From contig PLSD01000052.1 of assembly GCA_003164135.1 (NCBI GenBank), positions 1-64,000 of the forward strand: DNA of 64,000 nucleotides, given 5' to 3'. Under the pieces are notes generated by a model. That model ran no database searches. It was not told the DNA's origin and worked only from the letters and a program-made list of their open reading frames with translations. Shown here piece after piece: positions 35,985 through 44,760 of this stretch. Both the position numbers and the translations under genes were made by a program. Position 1 is the first letter of the stretch. Every line of letters begins with the position of its first letter. This DNA comes from Acetobacteraceae bacterium. GTDB taxonomy: Bacteria; Pseudomonadota; Alphaproteobacteria; Acetobacterales; Acetobacteraceae.

Positions 35985-36043
35985 GCCCCTGGCTTTGCCG
36001 CACCGCCCTTCCACAATCAAGCGCATGCCCTAAAAAGGGTGCC

Positions 36044-36481
36044 ATGCAGGTATCTCTTCCCGATGAGGCGGCGACGATTGAACTGGCCCAGAAACTCACG
36101 AAAGTGGTGCGGGCGGGGGATGTGGTATTGCTGGCCGGGCCGCTGGGGGCGGGGAAAACCAGCTTTGCCAGGGCGTTTATCCGGGCGCTGAGCGGGGATG
36201 CGGGGCTGACCGTGCCCTCCCCCACCTTTACCCTGGTGCAGCAGTATGAGGCCGGGGAGGTGACGATCTGGCATTATGATTTGTGGCGGTTGCAGGACCA
36301 TACTGCGCTGGAGGAGCTGGGCTGGGATGAGGCGCAAAGCGGGATTGTGCTGGTGGAATGGCCGGACCGGCTGGGGCCGTTGATGCCAGAGGGGGCGTTA
36401 TTTGTGACGCTGGCGCATGCGGGGGACGGGCGGGTGGCGGATTTGCAGGGACCTGACAAATTTCTGCGGGTGGCGGTATGA
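36044..36481 (+). CDS. tsaE: tRNA t6A37 biosynthesis ATPase
   Basis: A 145-residue protein with Walker A LAGPLGAGKTSFARAF (about residues 28-43), VPSPTFTLVQQY and the acidic IWHYDLWRL block of the family. TsaE works with TsaB and TsaD in making threonylcarbamoyladenosine on tRNA. Its TGA overlaps the ATG of addB. In many alphaproteobacteria tsaE sits near addB, sometimes with sugar-phosphate genes between; here the two are directly coupled. Confidence 0.95.
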   Translation: MQVSLPDEAATIELAQKLTKVVRAGDVVLLAGPLGAGKTSFARAFIRALSGDAGLTVPSPTFTLVQQYEAGEVTIWHYDLWRLQDHTALEELGWDEAQSGIVLVEWPDRLGPLMPEGALFVTLAHAGDGRVADLQGPDKFLRVAV

Positions 36482-39381
36482 AGCTCGGTGCGTTTCCGGC
36501 GGAGGCGGCGTTTTTGCCGGCGCTGGCGCGGTTGTGGCTGGAGCGCGGGGACGACTCGGCGGATGGGCTGATTTTGTTGCCCAGCCGCCGCGCGGCACAG
36601 GCGCTGGCCGGGGCGTTTTTGGAGCAGAACGGCGGCCGGGCACTGCTGCTGCCGCGCATTGTGGCGCTGGGGGCGATTGACGAGGCCGGGCTGGCGCTGG
36701 CCGGGGCGCTGGAATTGCCGCCCGCCATTGCGCCGATGCGGCGGCAGGCGATTTTGGCGCAATTGATTTTGCGGTTGAACGGCAGGGATGGCGCGCCGCG
36801 AAAGCTGCATGCGGCCTGGGTGCTGGCGGCGGAACTGGCGGCGCTGCTGGATGAGGCGGCGTATGCCGAGGTGGATCTGGCGCGGACGCTGCCTGGTGTG
36901 GTGGCGGCGGAGCTGGCCAGCCATTGGCAGACGACATTGGAATTTCTGGAAATTATTACCCATGCCTGGCCGGGGATTCTGGCGGATTTGGGCGGCATGG
37001 ACCCGGCGGCGCGGCTGGTGGCGCTGCTGGATGCGCAAGAGGCGGCTTGGGCGGCAAAACCGCCGGAGCATCGGGTGTGGATGGTGGCGGCGGAGGGGAA
37101 TCCGGCGATCGCGCGGCTGGCGCGGCGTGTGGCGGGGTTGCCGCAGGGATTTTTACTGCTACCGGGTTATGATTCCGAGCTGAGCGATGACGCCTGGGAG
37201 GCGCTCGACGACAGCCATGCGCAGGGGGGGATTGCGCGGCTGCTGGGGGAGATCGGCGCGCGGCGCGAGGAAGTGGTGCGGCTGCCCGCACCTGACTCGC
37301 GCGTGCCGGAGGGGCGGAGCCGGGTGTTTTCGCGTGCGTTGCTACCTTCGGCCTGCCTGGGGGTGTGGCAGGAAAAGGTGGAACTGCAACTGGCGGGGTT
37401 GAGCCGGTTGGAGGCGCCCGATGAGGCGCAGAATGCGACGGCGATTGCGATGATTTTGCGTGATGCGCTGGAAGTGCCGGGGCGCACGGCGGCGCTGGTG
37501 ACGCCCGACCGGGGCCTCGCGGCGCGGGTGACGGCGGCGTTGAAACGCTTTGGCATTACCGCCGATGACAGCGCCGGAGAGCCGCTGGCGCAGACGCCGC
37601 CGGCGATTTTGCTGCGGCTGCTGGCGCGCGCGGTGGTGAGTGAGTTTGCGCCGTTGCCTTTACTGGCGCTGCTGAAACATCCGTTGGCGGCGGCGGGGTT
37701 GCCGCCGGAAGTTTGCCGCGAACATGCGCGGGGCTTGGAAAAATATGCGCTGCGCGGGCCACGGCCAGGGCCGGGGTTTGATGATGTGAAATTCCGGCTG
37801 AAGGATGAAAAACTTTCGGCGCTGGTGGTGTTTTTGGAGCGCTTGGAGGCGATGTTGCGCCCGGCAGCTTTGGCGGAACGGAGTGATCCGGCTGCAGCGT
37901 TGCGGCGGTTGATTGGCGTGGCAGAGGCGTTGTGTACGACGCCCGATGAGGCTGGGGCGGCACGGTTGTGGCCAGGTGAGGCGGGGACGGCGCTTTCGGA
38001 TATCTTGTTGCAGGCGCTGGAGGTTTTGGAGGGGCTGCCGGATATTGGCGGCAATGAGATCGCGGATTTGCTGGATGCGGTGCTGAGCGGGGCGGTGGTG
38101 CGGCGGCCGCGGACGAAGGATGGGCATCCACGCGTGGCGATTTGGGGGTTGCAGGAAGCGGCGTTGCAGAGCGTGGATGTGGCGGTGCTGGGCGGCCTGG
38201 TGGAAGGCGTGTGGCCGGCACCCGCGGAGCCGGGGCCATGGCTGAGCCGGCCGATGCGGCGGTTGGCGGGGCTGCCATCACCGGAACAGAAAATTGGCAT
38301 GGCGGCGCATGGGTTTTTCTCATTGGCGGCGTGTTGCGAGACTGTTGTGCTGGCGGCACCGGCACGGCGGGAGCGGGCACCGGCGGTGCCGGCGCGGTGG
38401 CTGACGCGGTTGCAGGCGATGCTGGGCGGCGGCGGGTTGAAGGCGCATGAGGCTGCCTCCTGGGCGTTGCAGTTGGACCAGCCGGAGCGGCTGGAGCGGC
38501 GGGAGCGGCCGTATCCGCGCCCGCCGGCAGCGGTGCGGCCGGTGCGGTTGAGTATTTCGGATTTTGCCACGCTGATGGCTGATCCGTATGCAATTTATGC
38601 CTCGAAAATTCTGCGGATTCGGGAAATTGATGCGCTGGATGAGGAGAGCGACCAGAGTCTGTTCGGCGAGATTGTGCATAAGGGGTTGGAAGAGTTTTTT
38701 AAGCTGCCGGAGAATTTTGCGGCGGCGGATGCGCGGGCGCGGTTGGCGCTGGCGTTGCAAAGCGCGATGCGCGAGCGGCGGCCGCGTGCGGCGCTGGAAC
38801 ATTGGTGGATGGCGCGGCTGGAGCGCATCGCGGACTGGGTGCTGGAGACCGAGACGGTGCGGCGCGGCGAGCATGGCGCGCCAGTGGAGTTGGACTTGGA
38901 GGTGAAGGCCGAACTGGCGGTGCCGGGCGGGTTTGTGTTGAGCGGGCGGGCGGATCGAATCGAAAGCCGCATGGATGGGACTGTGGCGATTCTGGATTAC
39001 AAAACTGGTGATGCGCCGGGGAATCCGAAGGTGGAGGAAGGCAGCGCGCCGCAATTGCCGCTGGAGGCGGTGATGGCGCAGGCGGGTTGTTTTGGCGAGG
39101 CGTTTACCGGCGAGGTGGCGGAGCTGGTGTATTGGAAGATTTCCGGCCGGCACGAGGCGGGCAAGGAACAGGTGGTGAAACCGAAAAAACCGAGGGTGCT
39201 GCGCGAGGTAATTGAGGATGCCGCGCGGGCGCTGCCGGAGACGTTCGCAAAATTTGCCGATGAGGCGACAGCGTATCTGGCGAGTCCACATCCCGGGCGC
39301 GTGAATAAGTACGATGTGTACGCCGGGGTTTCCCGCCGGGCGGAATGGGCCGGGGAGGATGACGCCAATGACGGTGATTGA
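36478..39381 (+). CDS. addB: Double-strand break repair protein AddB
   Basis: A 967-residue subunit of the AddAB helicase-nuclease that resects DNA ends for RecA. The N-terminal part is an inactivated helicase-like region (FPAEAAFLPALARLWLERG, LLPSRRAAQALAGAFLE). The C-terminal nuclease has LSISDFATLMADPYAIYASK, GEIVHKGLEEFF and the catalytic VAILDYKTGDAPG (about residues 838-850). The start overlaps tsaE by 4 bp and the end overlaps addA by 14 bp, so all three are translated from one message. Confidence 0.95.
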   Translation: MKLGAFPAEAAFLPALARLWLERGDDSADGLILLPSRRAAQALAGAFLEQNGGRALLLPRIVALGAIDEAGLALAGALELPPAIAPMRRQAILAQLILRLNGRDGAPRKLHAAWVLAAELAALLDEAAYAEVDLARTLPGVVAAELASHWQTTLEFLEIITHAWPGILADLGGMDPAARLVALLDAQEAAWAAKPPEHRVWMVAAEGNPAIARLARRVAGLPQGFLLLPGYDSELSDDAWEALDDSHAQGGIARLLGEIGARREEVVRLPAPDSRVPEGRSRVFSRALLPSACLGVWQEKVELQLAGLSRLEAPDEAQNATAIAMILRDALEVPGRTAALVTPDRGLAARVTAALKRFGITADDSAGEPLAQTPPAILLRLLARAVVSEFAPLPLLALLKHPLAAAGLPPEVCREHARGLEKYALRGPRPGPGFDDVKFRLKDEKLSALVVFLERLEAMLRPAALAERSDPAAALRRLIGVAEALCTTPDEAGAARLWPGEAGTALSDILLQALEVLEGLPDIGGNEIADLLDAVLSGAVVRRPRTKDGHPRVAIWGLQEAALQSVDVAVLGGLVEGVWPAPAEPGPWLSRPMRRLAGLPSPEQKIGMAAHGFFSLAACCETVVLAAPARRERAPAVPARWLTRLQAMLGGGGLKAHEAASWALQLDQPERLERRERPYPRPPAAVRPVRLSISDFATLMADPYAIYASKILRIREIDALDEESDQSLFGEIVHKGLEEFFKLPENFAAADARARLALALQSAMRERRPRAALEHWWMARLERIADWVLETETVRRGEHGAPVELDLEVKAELAVPGGFVLSGRADRIESRMDGTVAILDYKTGDAPGNPKVEEGSAPQLPLEAVMAQAGCFGEAFTGEVAELVYWKISGRHEAGKEQVVKPKKPRVLREVIEDAARALPETFAKFADEATAYLASPHPGRVNKYDVYAGVSRRAEWAGEDDANDGD

Positions 39382-42300
39382 GATTGCCAATGCGCAGCAG
39401 CGCGAGGCCTCCGACCCTAAAGTTTCGGCGTTTGTCGCGGCCTCGGCGGGGAGCGGCAAGACCAAGCTTCTGACCGATAGGCTGTTGCGATTGATGCTGG
39501 CGGGAACGGCGCCGGATAAGATTTTGTGTCTGACGTACACCAAGGCGGCGGCGGCGGAAATGACCATTCGGCTGAACAAGCGGCTGGGCGAATGGGTGGT
39601 GATGCCGCGCGTGGGGCTGGAGGCGGCGCTGCGCGGGCTGGATGTGCTGGTGAGCGAGCGCAATTTGGCGCTGGCGCGAAAGCTGTTTGCGGATGTGCTG
39701 GATTTGCCGGGAGGAATGCGGATCGAGACGATTCATGCGTTCTGCCAATCGCTGTTGCGGCGGTTTCCGTTGGAGGCGGGGTTGTCGCCGCATTTTGAGG
39801 TGGCGGACGAGGTGGAGGAGAGCCGCCGCTTGCGTGAGGCGCGCGAGGATGTGCTGGCCCAGGTGGGGCATGAGGCGGCTGTGTATACTCTGGCCGGGGA
39901 GACCGATGAGCCGGCGTTTGCCGCGCTGACGAAGACGTTTGTGCAAGGACCGAGTGCGGTGCTGCATGCTTATGAACCCGCGCGAATTGCGGAGATGCAG
40001 CGGGAGGCGCTGGGCGCGGGGGAGGATAGCGAGGAGGTGCTACGCGCGGGCGCCGTGGTGCTGCCGCGTGAGGAAAAATTGCGGGCGGGGCTGCGGTTGT
40101 TGGCGGAGCGGGGGAATAAGTCTGGGCAGGCTTGGGCGTACCGGGCGCTGGACTGGCTGGCGTTGCCGCGAGAGGCACGCGCTGCGCGTTGGGATGAGTG
40201 GGCGGCGGTGCATTATACCGACAAGGGGAAAGGCACGCCGCTGACGCTGCATAATTTCTTCGGCAAAGGGCTGGTGGCGGAGGAGCCGGGGATTCGTGAT
40301 GAGGTTACGGCGGAGTGCATGCGCATTGCGGCGGTGCAGGAGGAAATCCGCGCGGCGCGGCTGGCGGCGTTGAATGCGAGCCTGGTGCAGCTGGTGGCGC
40401 CGATTGTGAGGAACGAAGCGTCGCAGAAGCAGTTGGCGGCGCATTTAAGTTATGGCGATCTGGTGCGCTATACTGGGAAATTGTTTGAGGACCCCGGTGC
40501 GTCCTGGATTCTTTATAAGCTGGATGGCGGCATTGAGCATTTGTTGCTGGACGAAGTGCAGGATACGGCGCCGGCGCAGTGGGAAATTGCCGCGAAAATT
40601 GCCGATGAGTTTTTTGCGGGAGAAGGTGCGCGCGAGGGCGGGCGGACGATTTTCGCGGTGGGGGATGCGAAGCAGTCGATCTTCTCGTTTCAGGGCGCGG
40701 ATCTGGAAAGCTTCGTGGCGTATCAGGCAAAGTTTCGCGAGAAGGTGAAGGCGGCGGGGGAGCGCTGGGTGGATGGGAAGCTATCCGTCTCGTTCCGCTC
40801 GGCAGCGCCGGTGCTGGCGCTGGTGGATGCGGTGTTTGCGCAAGGTCCGGCGCGGGCGGGCGTGTGCCAGGGCGCGGAGGTGCTGAAGCATGAGGTGAGC
40901 CGCGCGGGGCAGGCCGGGTGGGTGGAGTTGTGGCCGGTGACCGAGGCAGTGTTGCCGGCGGAACTGACTGCCTGGGCGGTGCCCGATGAGTATGAGGGGG
41001 CGGATTCGGCGAAGGGGATTTTGGCGCGCAAGATTGCTCTGGATATTAAAAAGCGGCTGGATGGCCTGGAAATTTTGCAAAGCCGGGGGCGTGCGGTGCG
41101 GCCGGGGGATTTTTTGATTCTGGTGCGTAGCCGCGATGCGCTGGTGAGTGCGATTACGCGCGAATGCAAGGCGTTGAAAATTCCAGTGGCGGGGCTGGAC
41201 CGCATGGTGCTGACCGAGCAGCTGGCGGTGAGCGACCTGCTGGCGCTGTGCGATGCGCTACTGCTTGGCGATGATGATCTAGCATTCGCGCAGTACCTGG
41301 TGTCGCCGCTGGGGGGCTTGAGCGATGAAAGCTTGATGGCGCTGGCGATGGGGCGGCGCGGGAGCCTGCTGGCGGCGTTGTATGCGCGGCATGGCGAGCG
41401 GGCGGAGTGGACGGCGGCGAAGGAATTCTTTGAGGCGTTGCGCCGGAAAGCAGATTTCCTCTCACCGTTTGCGTTGCTGAGCGAGGCGCTGGGGCCGTTG
41501 GGCGGGCGGAGTAGAATTCTGCGACGGCTGGGGCCGGAGGCGGCGGAGCCGGTGGATGAGCTTTTGTCCGAGGCGTTGAAGTTCACGCAAAGCGAACCGG
41601 GGGCGTTGCAGGTTTTTGTGCATCAACTGCGCCAGTCCGGGGCGCAGATTAAGCGCGAGGCGGAGGCGGGTGGTGACCTGGTGCGGATTATGACCGTGCA
41701 CGGGGCGAAGGGTTTGCAGGCGCCGATTGTGATTTTGCCCGATACGACGACGCTGCCGGGTGGAGCGCAGAAGGAGACTTTGTTCTGGCTGCCTGTACCG
41801 GGGGAAAAGGACGTGAGCGTGCCGATTTTCTGCCCTCGTACGGCGTTGCGCTCCGAGGCGGTGGCCGCCGCCGCCGCGAGTGCCGCAGCCGCGCAGGGGG
41901 AGGAGTATAACCGGCTGCTGTATGTGGCGCTGACGCGGGCGGAGGATGGACTGATTGTGTGCGGTGCCAAGGGCAAGAATAATGTGCCGGAGGCGAGCTG
42001 GTATGAGCTGGCGCGGACCGGGTTCGAGCGCCTGCAGGAGGTGATGGACGTGGACGGGCGGCTGATTCATGCCTGTGCCCAGAGTGCGGACCCGGACGGC
42101 AAGATGGAACACAGGCAAGTGCATGAGGCGGCGTTGCCCGCGTGGGCGGGGGCGGCGCCGGGCTGGGTGGCTTGCCCGCCAGGGGCCGAGACGACGCGGC
42201 CGGAGCGGTTGGCGCCGAGCCGGGGGGTGGAGGATACGGCCAAGCAGGCGATGGCGGCGAGTCCGCTGGGGGCCGGCCTGGCGCAGGCACGCGAGGCGCG

Positions 42301-42796
42301 GGCGGCGGCGATGGCGAAGGGCCGGGCCGTGCATGCGTTGTTACAGCATCTGCCGGATTTGGAGCCGCAGGTGCGGGCGGCGGCGGCGCGGCGGTTTATT
42401 GCCGCCATGCCGGAACTGGCGGACGGCGGCGCGGACATCTGCGATTCGGTGCTGGCGATTTTGCAGAATCCGGCGTTGGCGGGGCTGTTTGGGCCGGGCA
42501 GCCGGGCGGAAGTGCCGCTGGCGGGCGTGGTGGGGGATGTGGAAATCGGCGGTCTGGTAGACCGTCTGGCGGTGACTGCAAGCACGGTGATGATTGCCGA
42601 TTACAAGACCGACCGCGCGCCGCCGGATGCGCCGGCGCTGATTCCGCCTGGGTATTTGCGGCAGTTGGCGGCTTATAGGGCGATTTTGGCGCTTATTTAC
42701 CCGGAGCGGGCGGTGGAGTGCCTGCTGATATGGACGCAAACCGCCGCGGTGATGCCGGTGCCGGGGGGAATGCTGGATGCGCATGCCCCGGCTTGA
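39368..42796 (+). CDS. addA: Double-strand break repair helicase AddA
   Basis: A 1142-residue UvrD/RecB-type helicase with a C-terminal nuclease. Walker A is FVAASAGSGKTKLLTDRLL (about residues 19-37), motif II LLLDEVQDTAPAQWE, motif III FAVGDAKQSIFSFQGAD, motif V VHGAKGLQAPIVILPD and motif VI LLYVALTRAEDGL. The nuclease motif near the end is MIADYKTDRAPPD. I chose ATG at 39368 (MTVIEIANAQQ), nine bases after GGAGG, rather than the earlier in-frame ATG at 39359. It overlaps the end of addB. Confidence 0.95.
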   Translation: MTVIEIANAQQREASDPKVSAFVAASAGSGKTKLLTDRLLRLMLAGTAPDKILCLTYTKAAAAEMTIRLNKRLGEWVVMPRVGLEAALRGLDVLVSERNLALARKLFADVLDLPGGMRIETIHAFCQSLLRRFPLEAGLSPHFEVADEVEESRRLREAREDVLAQVGHEAAVYTLAGETDEPAFAALTKTFVQGPSAVLHAYEPARIAEMQREALGAGEDSEEVLRAGAVVLPREEKLRAGLRLLAERGNKSGQAWAYRALDWLALPREARAARWDEWAAVHYTDKGKGTPLTLHNFFGKGLVAEEPGIRDEVTAECMRIAAVQEEIRAARLAALNASLVQLVAPIVRNEASQKQLAAHLSYGDLVRYTGKLFEDPGASWILYKLDGGIEHLLLDEVQDTAPAQWEIAAKIADEFFAGEGAREGGRTIFAVGDAKQSIFSFQGADLESFVAYQAKFREKVKAAGERWVDGKLSVSFRSAAPVLALVDAVFAQGPARAGVCQGAEVLKHEVSRAGQAGWVELWPVTEAVLPAELTAWAVPDEYEGADSAKGILARKIALDIKKRLDGLEILQSRGRAVRPGDFLILVRSRDALVSAITRECKALKIPVAGLDRMVLTEQLAVSDLLALCDALLLGDDDLAFAQYLVSPLGGLSDESLMALAMGRRGSLLAALYARHGERAEWTAAKEFFEALRRKADFLSPFALLSEALGPLGGRSRILRRLGPEAAEPVDELLSEALKFTQSEPGALQVFVHQLRQSGAQIKREAEAGGDLVRIMTVHGAKGLQAPIVILPDTTTLPGGAQKETLFWLPVPGEKDVSVPIFCPRTALRSEAVAAAAASAAAAQGEEYNRLLYVALTRAEDGLIVCGAKGKNNVPEASWYELARTGFERLQEVMDVDGRLIHACAQSADPDGKMEHRQVHEAALPAWAGAAPGWVACPPGAETTRPERLAPSRGVEDTAKQAMAASPLGAGLAQAREARAAAMAKGRAVHALLQHLPDLEPQVRAAAARRFIAAMPELADGGADICDSVLAILQNPALAGLFGPGSRAEVPLAGVVGDVEIGGLVDRLAVTASTVMIADYKTDRAPPDAPALIPPGYLRQLAAYRAILALIYPERAVECLLIWTQTAAVMPVPGGMLDAHAPA

Positions 42797-42848
42797 TTAG
42801 GGCGGGTTTCACCGCCATGTTGCCCGCAACTACTTTAAAGGATTTGTC

Positions 42849-43166
42849 ATGAGCAAGGCTGTTACCGACGAGACGTTTGCCGTGGATGTGCTGAAGTCCG
42901 GCTCCCCGGTGCTGGTGGATTTCTGGGCTGAATGGTGTGGTCCGTGCCGGACGATTGCGCCCTCGCTGGAAGAGCTGAGCAAGGAATACGAGGGCCGGTT
43001 GCAGGTGGTGAAGGTGAACATCGACGAGAACCCGATGACGCCGTCGCAGTTTGGCGTGCGCGGCATCCCGACGCTGCTTATCTTCAAGGACGGCAAAGTG
43101 GCGGCGACCCAGGTGGGGGCCGCGCCGAAATCGGCGTTGAAAGCCTGGATCGAGAAGAGCCTGTAA
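42849..43166 (+). CDS. trxA: Thioredoxin
   Basis: A 105-residue cytoplasmic thioredoxin. The active site is FWAEWCGPC (Cys at about 33 and 36), with conserved Asp in LVDFWAEW, cis-Pro in [12 protein letters not shown] and a final helix that fits. It reduces protein disulfides and donates electrons to ribonucleotide reductase and others. AAAGGA precedes the ATG. It follows addA by 52 bp, a conserved neighbourhood in alphaproteobacteria. Confidence 0.97.
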   Translation: MSKAVTDETFAVDVLKSGSPVLVDFWAEWCGPCRTIAPSLEELSKEYEGRLQVVKVNIDENPMTPSQFGVRGIPTLLIFKDGKVAATQVGAAPKSALKAWIEKSL

Positions 43167-43167
43167 C

Positions 43168-43575
43168 TTGAACACGGTTGTGCCGGCCGAGCAGCCGCCG
43201 GCGGGCACGCCGATGATCCGCACGATCGCCATGCCGGCGGATTCCAATCCGGATGGCGATATTTTTGGCGGCTGGCTGATGAGCCAGATGGATCTGGCCG
43301 CCGGTAATCTGGCGGCACGGGTGGCGCGCGGGCGCTGCGTGACGGTTTCCGCCGATGCCATGAACTTTTTGCGGCCGGTGAAAATCGGCGACGAAGTGAG
43401 CGTGTATTGCGAGCTGCTCTCGACCGGGCGGACCTCGCTGAAAATTAACGTGGAAGCCTGGCGGCGGACACGCAATACGCGCGAGGAATTCCGCGTGACG
43501 CGGGCAGTGTTCACCTTTGTCGCCATTGATGCCGAGGGCAACCCGCGGCCGGTTAATCCGCCAGGAACACCGTAG
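43168..43575 (+). CDS. Acyl-CoA thioesterase, hotdog fold (YciA-like)
   Basis: A 135-residue single hotdog domain: NPDGDIFGGWLMSQMDLAAG (about residues 28-47), with the Asp and Gly of the active-site helix, and VTVSADAMNFLRPVKIGDEV. Such enzymes hydrolyse acyl-CoA to free acid and CoA. No ATG is available; TTG at 43168, one base after the trxA stop, is the probable start, with GTG at 43180 an alternative. The 3' end overlaps the oppositely facing hydrolase by 23 bp. Confidence 0.85.
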   Translation: MNTVVPAEQPPAGTPMIRTIAMPADSNPDGDIFGGWLMSQMDLAAGNLAARVARGRCVTVSADAMNFLRPVKIGDEVSVYCELLSTGRTSLKINVEAWRRTRNTREEFRVTRAVFTFVAIDAEGNPRPVNPPGTP

Positions 43576-44536
43576 CCGCACTGGGGGCTGAGGACGGCAC
43601 GCCGGTGCCCAGGATGTAGCCGAGGATGTCGGCATTGGGTGTCGCGCGTTCCAGGTCTCGTGGAATTAGGTGATAATCGGGCGGGTAGTAGGCCAAAGTG
43701 ACAGGCGCGCCGGTCGGGATGGCCTGCCAGCAGGTGCGCATGGAGGCGGGCGGGATGAGTTCGTCGTGGCCGCCGTAAAGCATTAGGGCTGGTTCGTGGA
43801 ATCGCGCGCAGGCGGCTTGGGCCTGGGCCATGAGGGTGACGAGGCCGGCGACGTTGTCCACCCGTGGGGCGTGGATGGTGAGTGGGTCTTCCCCAAAGGC
43901 GATGAGGGCGGCGGTGTTGTCGCTGGCGTGGATTTTAACCGAGCGGCCTGTGAGGCGTTTGGCGGGGATGGTGGCGTCCGCCAGGGTGAGCACCGCGTGG
44001 TAGGCGGGGTTGACGCGCCAGACGGCAGGGGCGGAGAGGACATAGGCATCCACCGGCGGCGGGTTGGGTGAGGCGCCGAGCAGGATGCCAATGGCGCCGC
44101 CCATGCTTTCCCCCATGAGGACGAGTTTGGTGTGCGGGTATTGGGTGTGGAGCTGGATGGCCATGTCGCGGGCTTCATCGACCAGCGTGGCGGTGCCCGG
44201 CCAGGTGCCGCGATTGCTGGTGGCGCCGAAGCCGGATTGGTCCGGGGCGTAAATGGCGATGCCCTGCGGGTTGAGGGTTTGCGCCAGGATCACCCAGCCG
44301 TCCCGGCTGTCAGTGTAGCCATGCAGGGCCAGGACCACGGCTTTGACCGGGCCTTGCGCGGGGTAGAGGCGGTAGGGGAGATGCCCGCCGTCCGGCAGGG
44401 TGAAATAGCCGGAGGTGATGATGGTGTGGCCCGGATGGGATTTGGGAACGCCAAAGGGGATGGCCGCGCAGCCGGTAAGGGCCAGGGCCAGCAGCAGGCG
44501 CAATAGCTTGGGCTTCCGGGAAAATACCGCTATCAT
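43553..44536 (-). CDS. Alpha/beta hydrolase lipoprotein (lysophospholipase-like)
   Basis: A 327-residue protein with an N-terminal lipoprotein signal (lipobox ALTGC, Cys at residue 23), so it is anchored in the envelope. The fold shows the oxyanion region VVLALHGYTDSRDGW, APDQSGFGATSNRG, nucleophile elbow LMGESMGGAIG (Ser near 143), Asp in LMLYGGHDELIPP and His in PPDYHLIPRDL. This order matches monoacylglycerol lipase/lysophospholipase-type Hydrolase_4 proteins. It converges on the thioesterase gene. Confidence 0.88.
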   Translation of the reverse strand: MIAVFSRKPKLLRLLLALALTGCAAIPFGVPKSHPGHTIITSGYFTLPDGGHLPYRLYPAQGPVKAVVLALHGYTDSRDGWVILAQTLNPQGIAIYAPDQSGFGATSNRGTWPGTATLVDEARDMAIQLHTQYPHTKLVLMGESMGGAIGILLGASPNPPPVDAYVLSAPAVWRVNPAYHAVLTLADATIPAKRLTGRSVKIHASDNTAALIAFGEDPLTIHAPRVDNVAGLVTLMAQAQAACARFHEPALMLYGGHDELIPPASMRTCWQAIPTGAPVTLAYYPPDYHLIPRDLERATPNADILGYILGTGVPSSAPSAATVFLAD

Positions 44537-44568
44537 CGGGCAGGACTTCTCATTGTAAGGCAGGACAG

Positions 44569-44760
44569 ATGGACGGCAGCACCAACAAAACCCCCAGCGA
44601 AATCATCCATGTGAAGAGCAATTCCGTATCCTGCGACGGCGGCGTGGGGCCGCTGGGTCATCCAAAGGTGTATCTCAAGATCACCGGAACACAAATTATG
44701 TGCCCGTATTGCTCGCGGCTGTTTGTGGTGGAGCCTGGGACCACGGATGGCGGGCATTGA
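44569..44760 (+). CDS. CHCC-type zinc-finger protein
   Basis: A 63-residue protein with SCDGGVGPLGHPKVYLKI then MCPYCSRLFV: C-x8-H-x12-C-x2-C, the zf-CHCC domain found in the NDUFS6 accessory subunit of complex I and in free-standing alphaproteobacterial proteins. It probably binds one zinc. AGGAC precedes the ATG. Its 3' end lies just before or overlaps polA, depending on the polA start. A direct link to complex I in this organism cannot be shown here. Confidence 0.88.
   Translation: MDGSTNKTPSEIIHVKSNSVSCDGGVGPLGHPKVYLKITGTQIMCPYCSRLFVVEPGTTDGGH

Noticed and set aside
37167-39663. Long minus-strand ORFs opposite addB (345-467 residues)
   Set aside because: Pro/Ser/Arg-rich translations that arise from high-GC codons of addB; no start signals.
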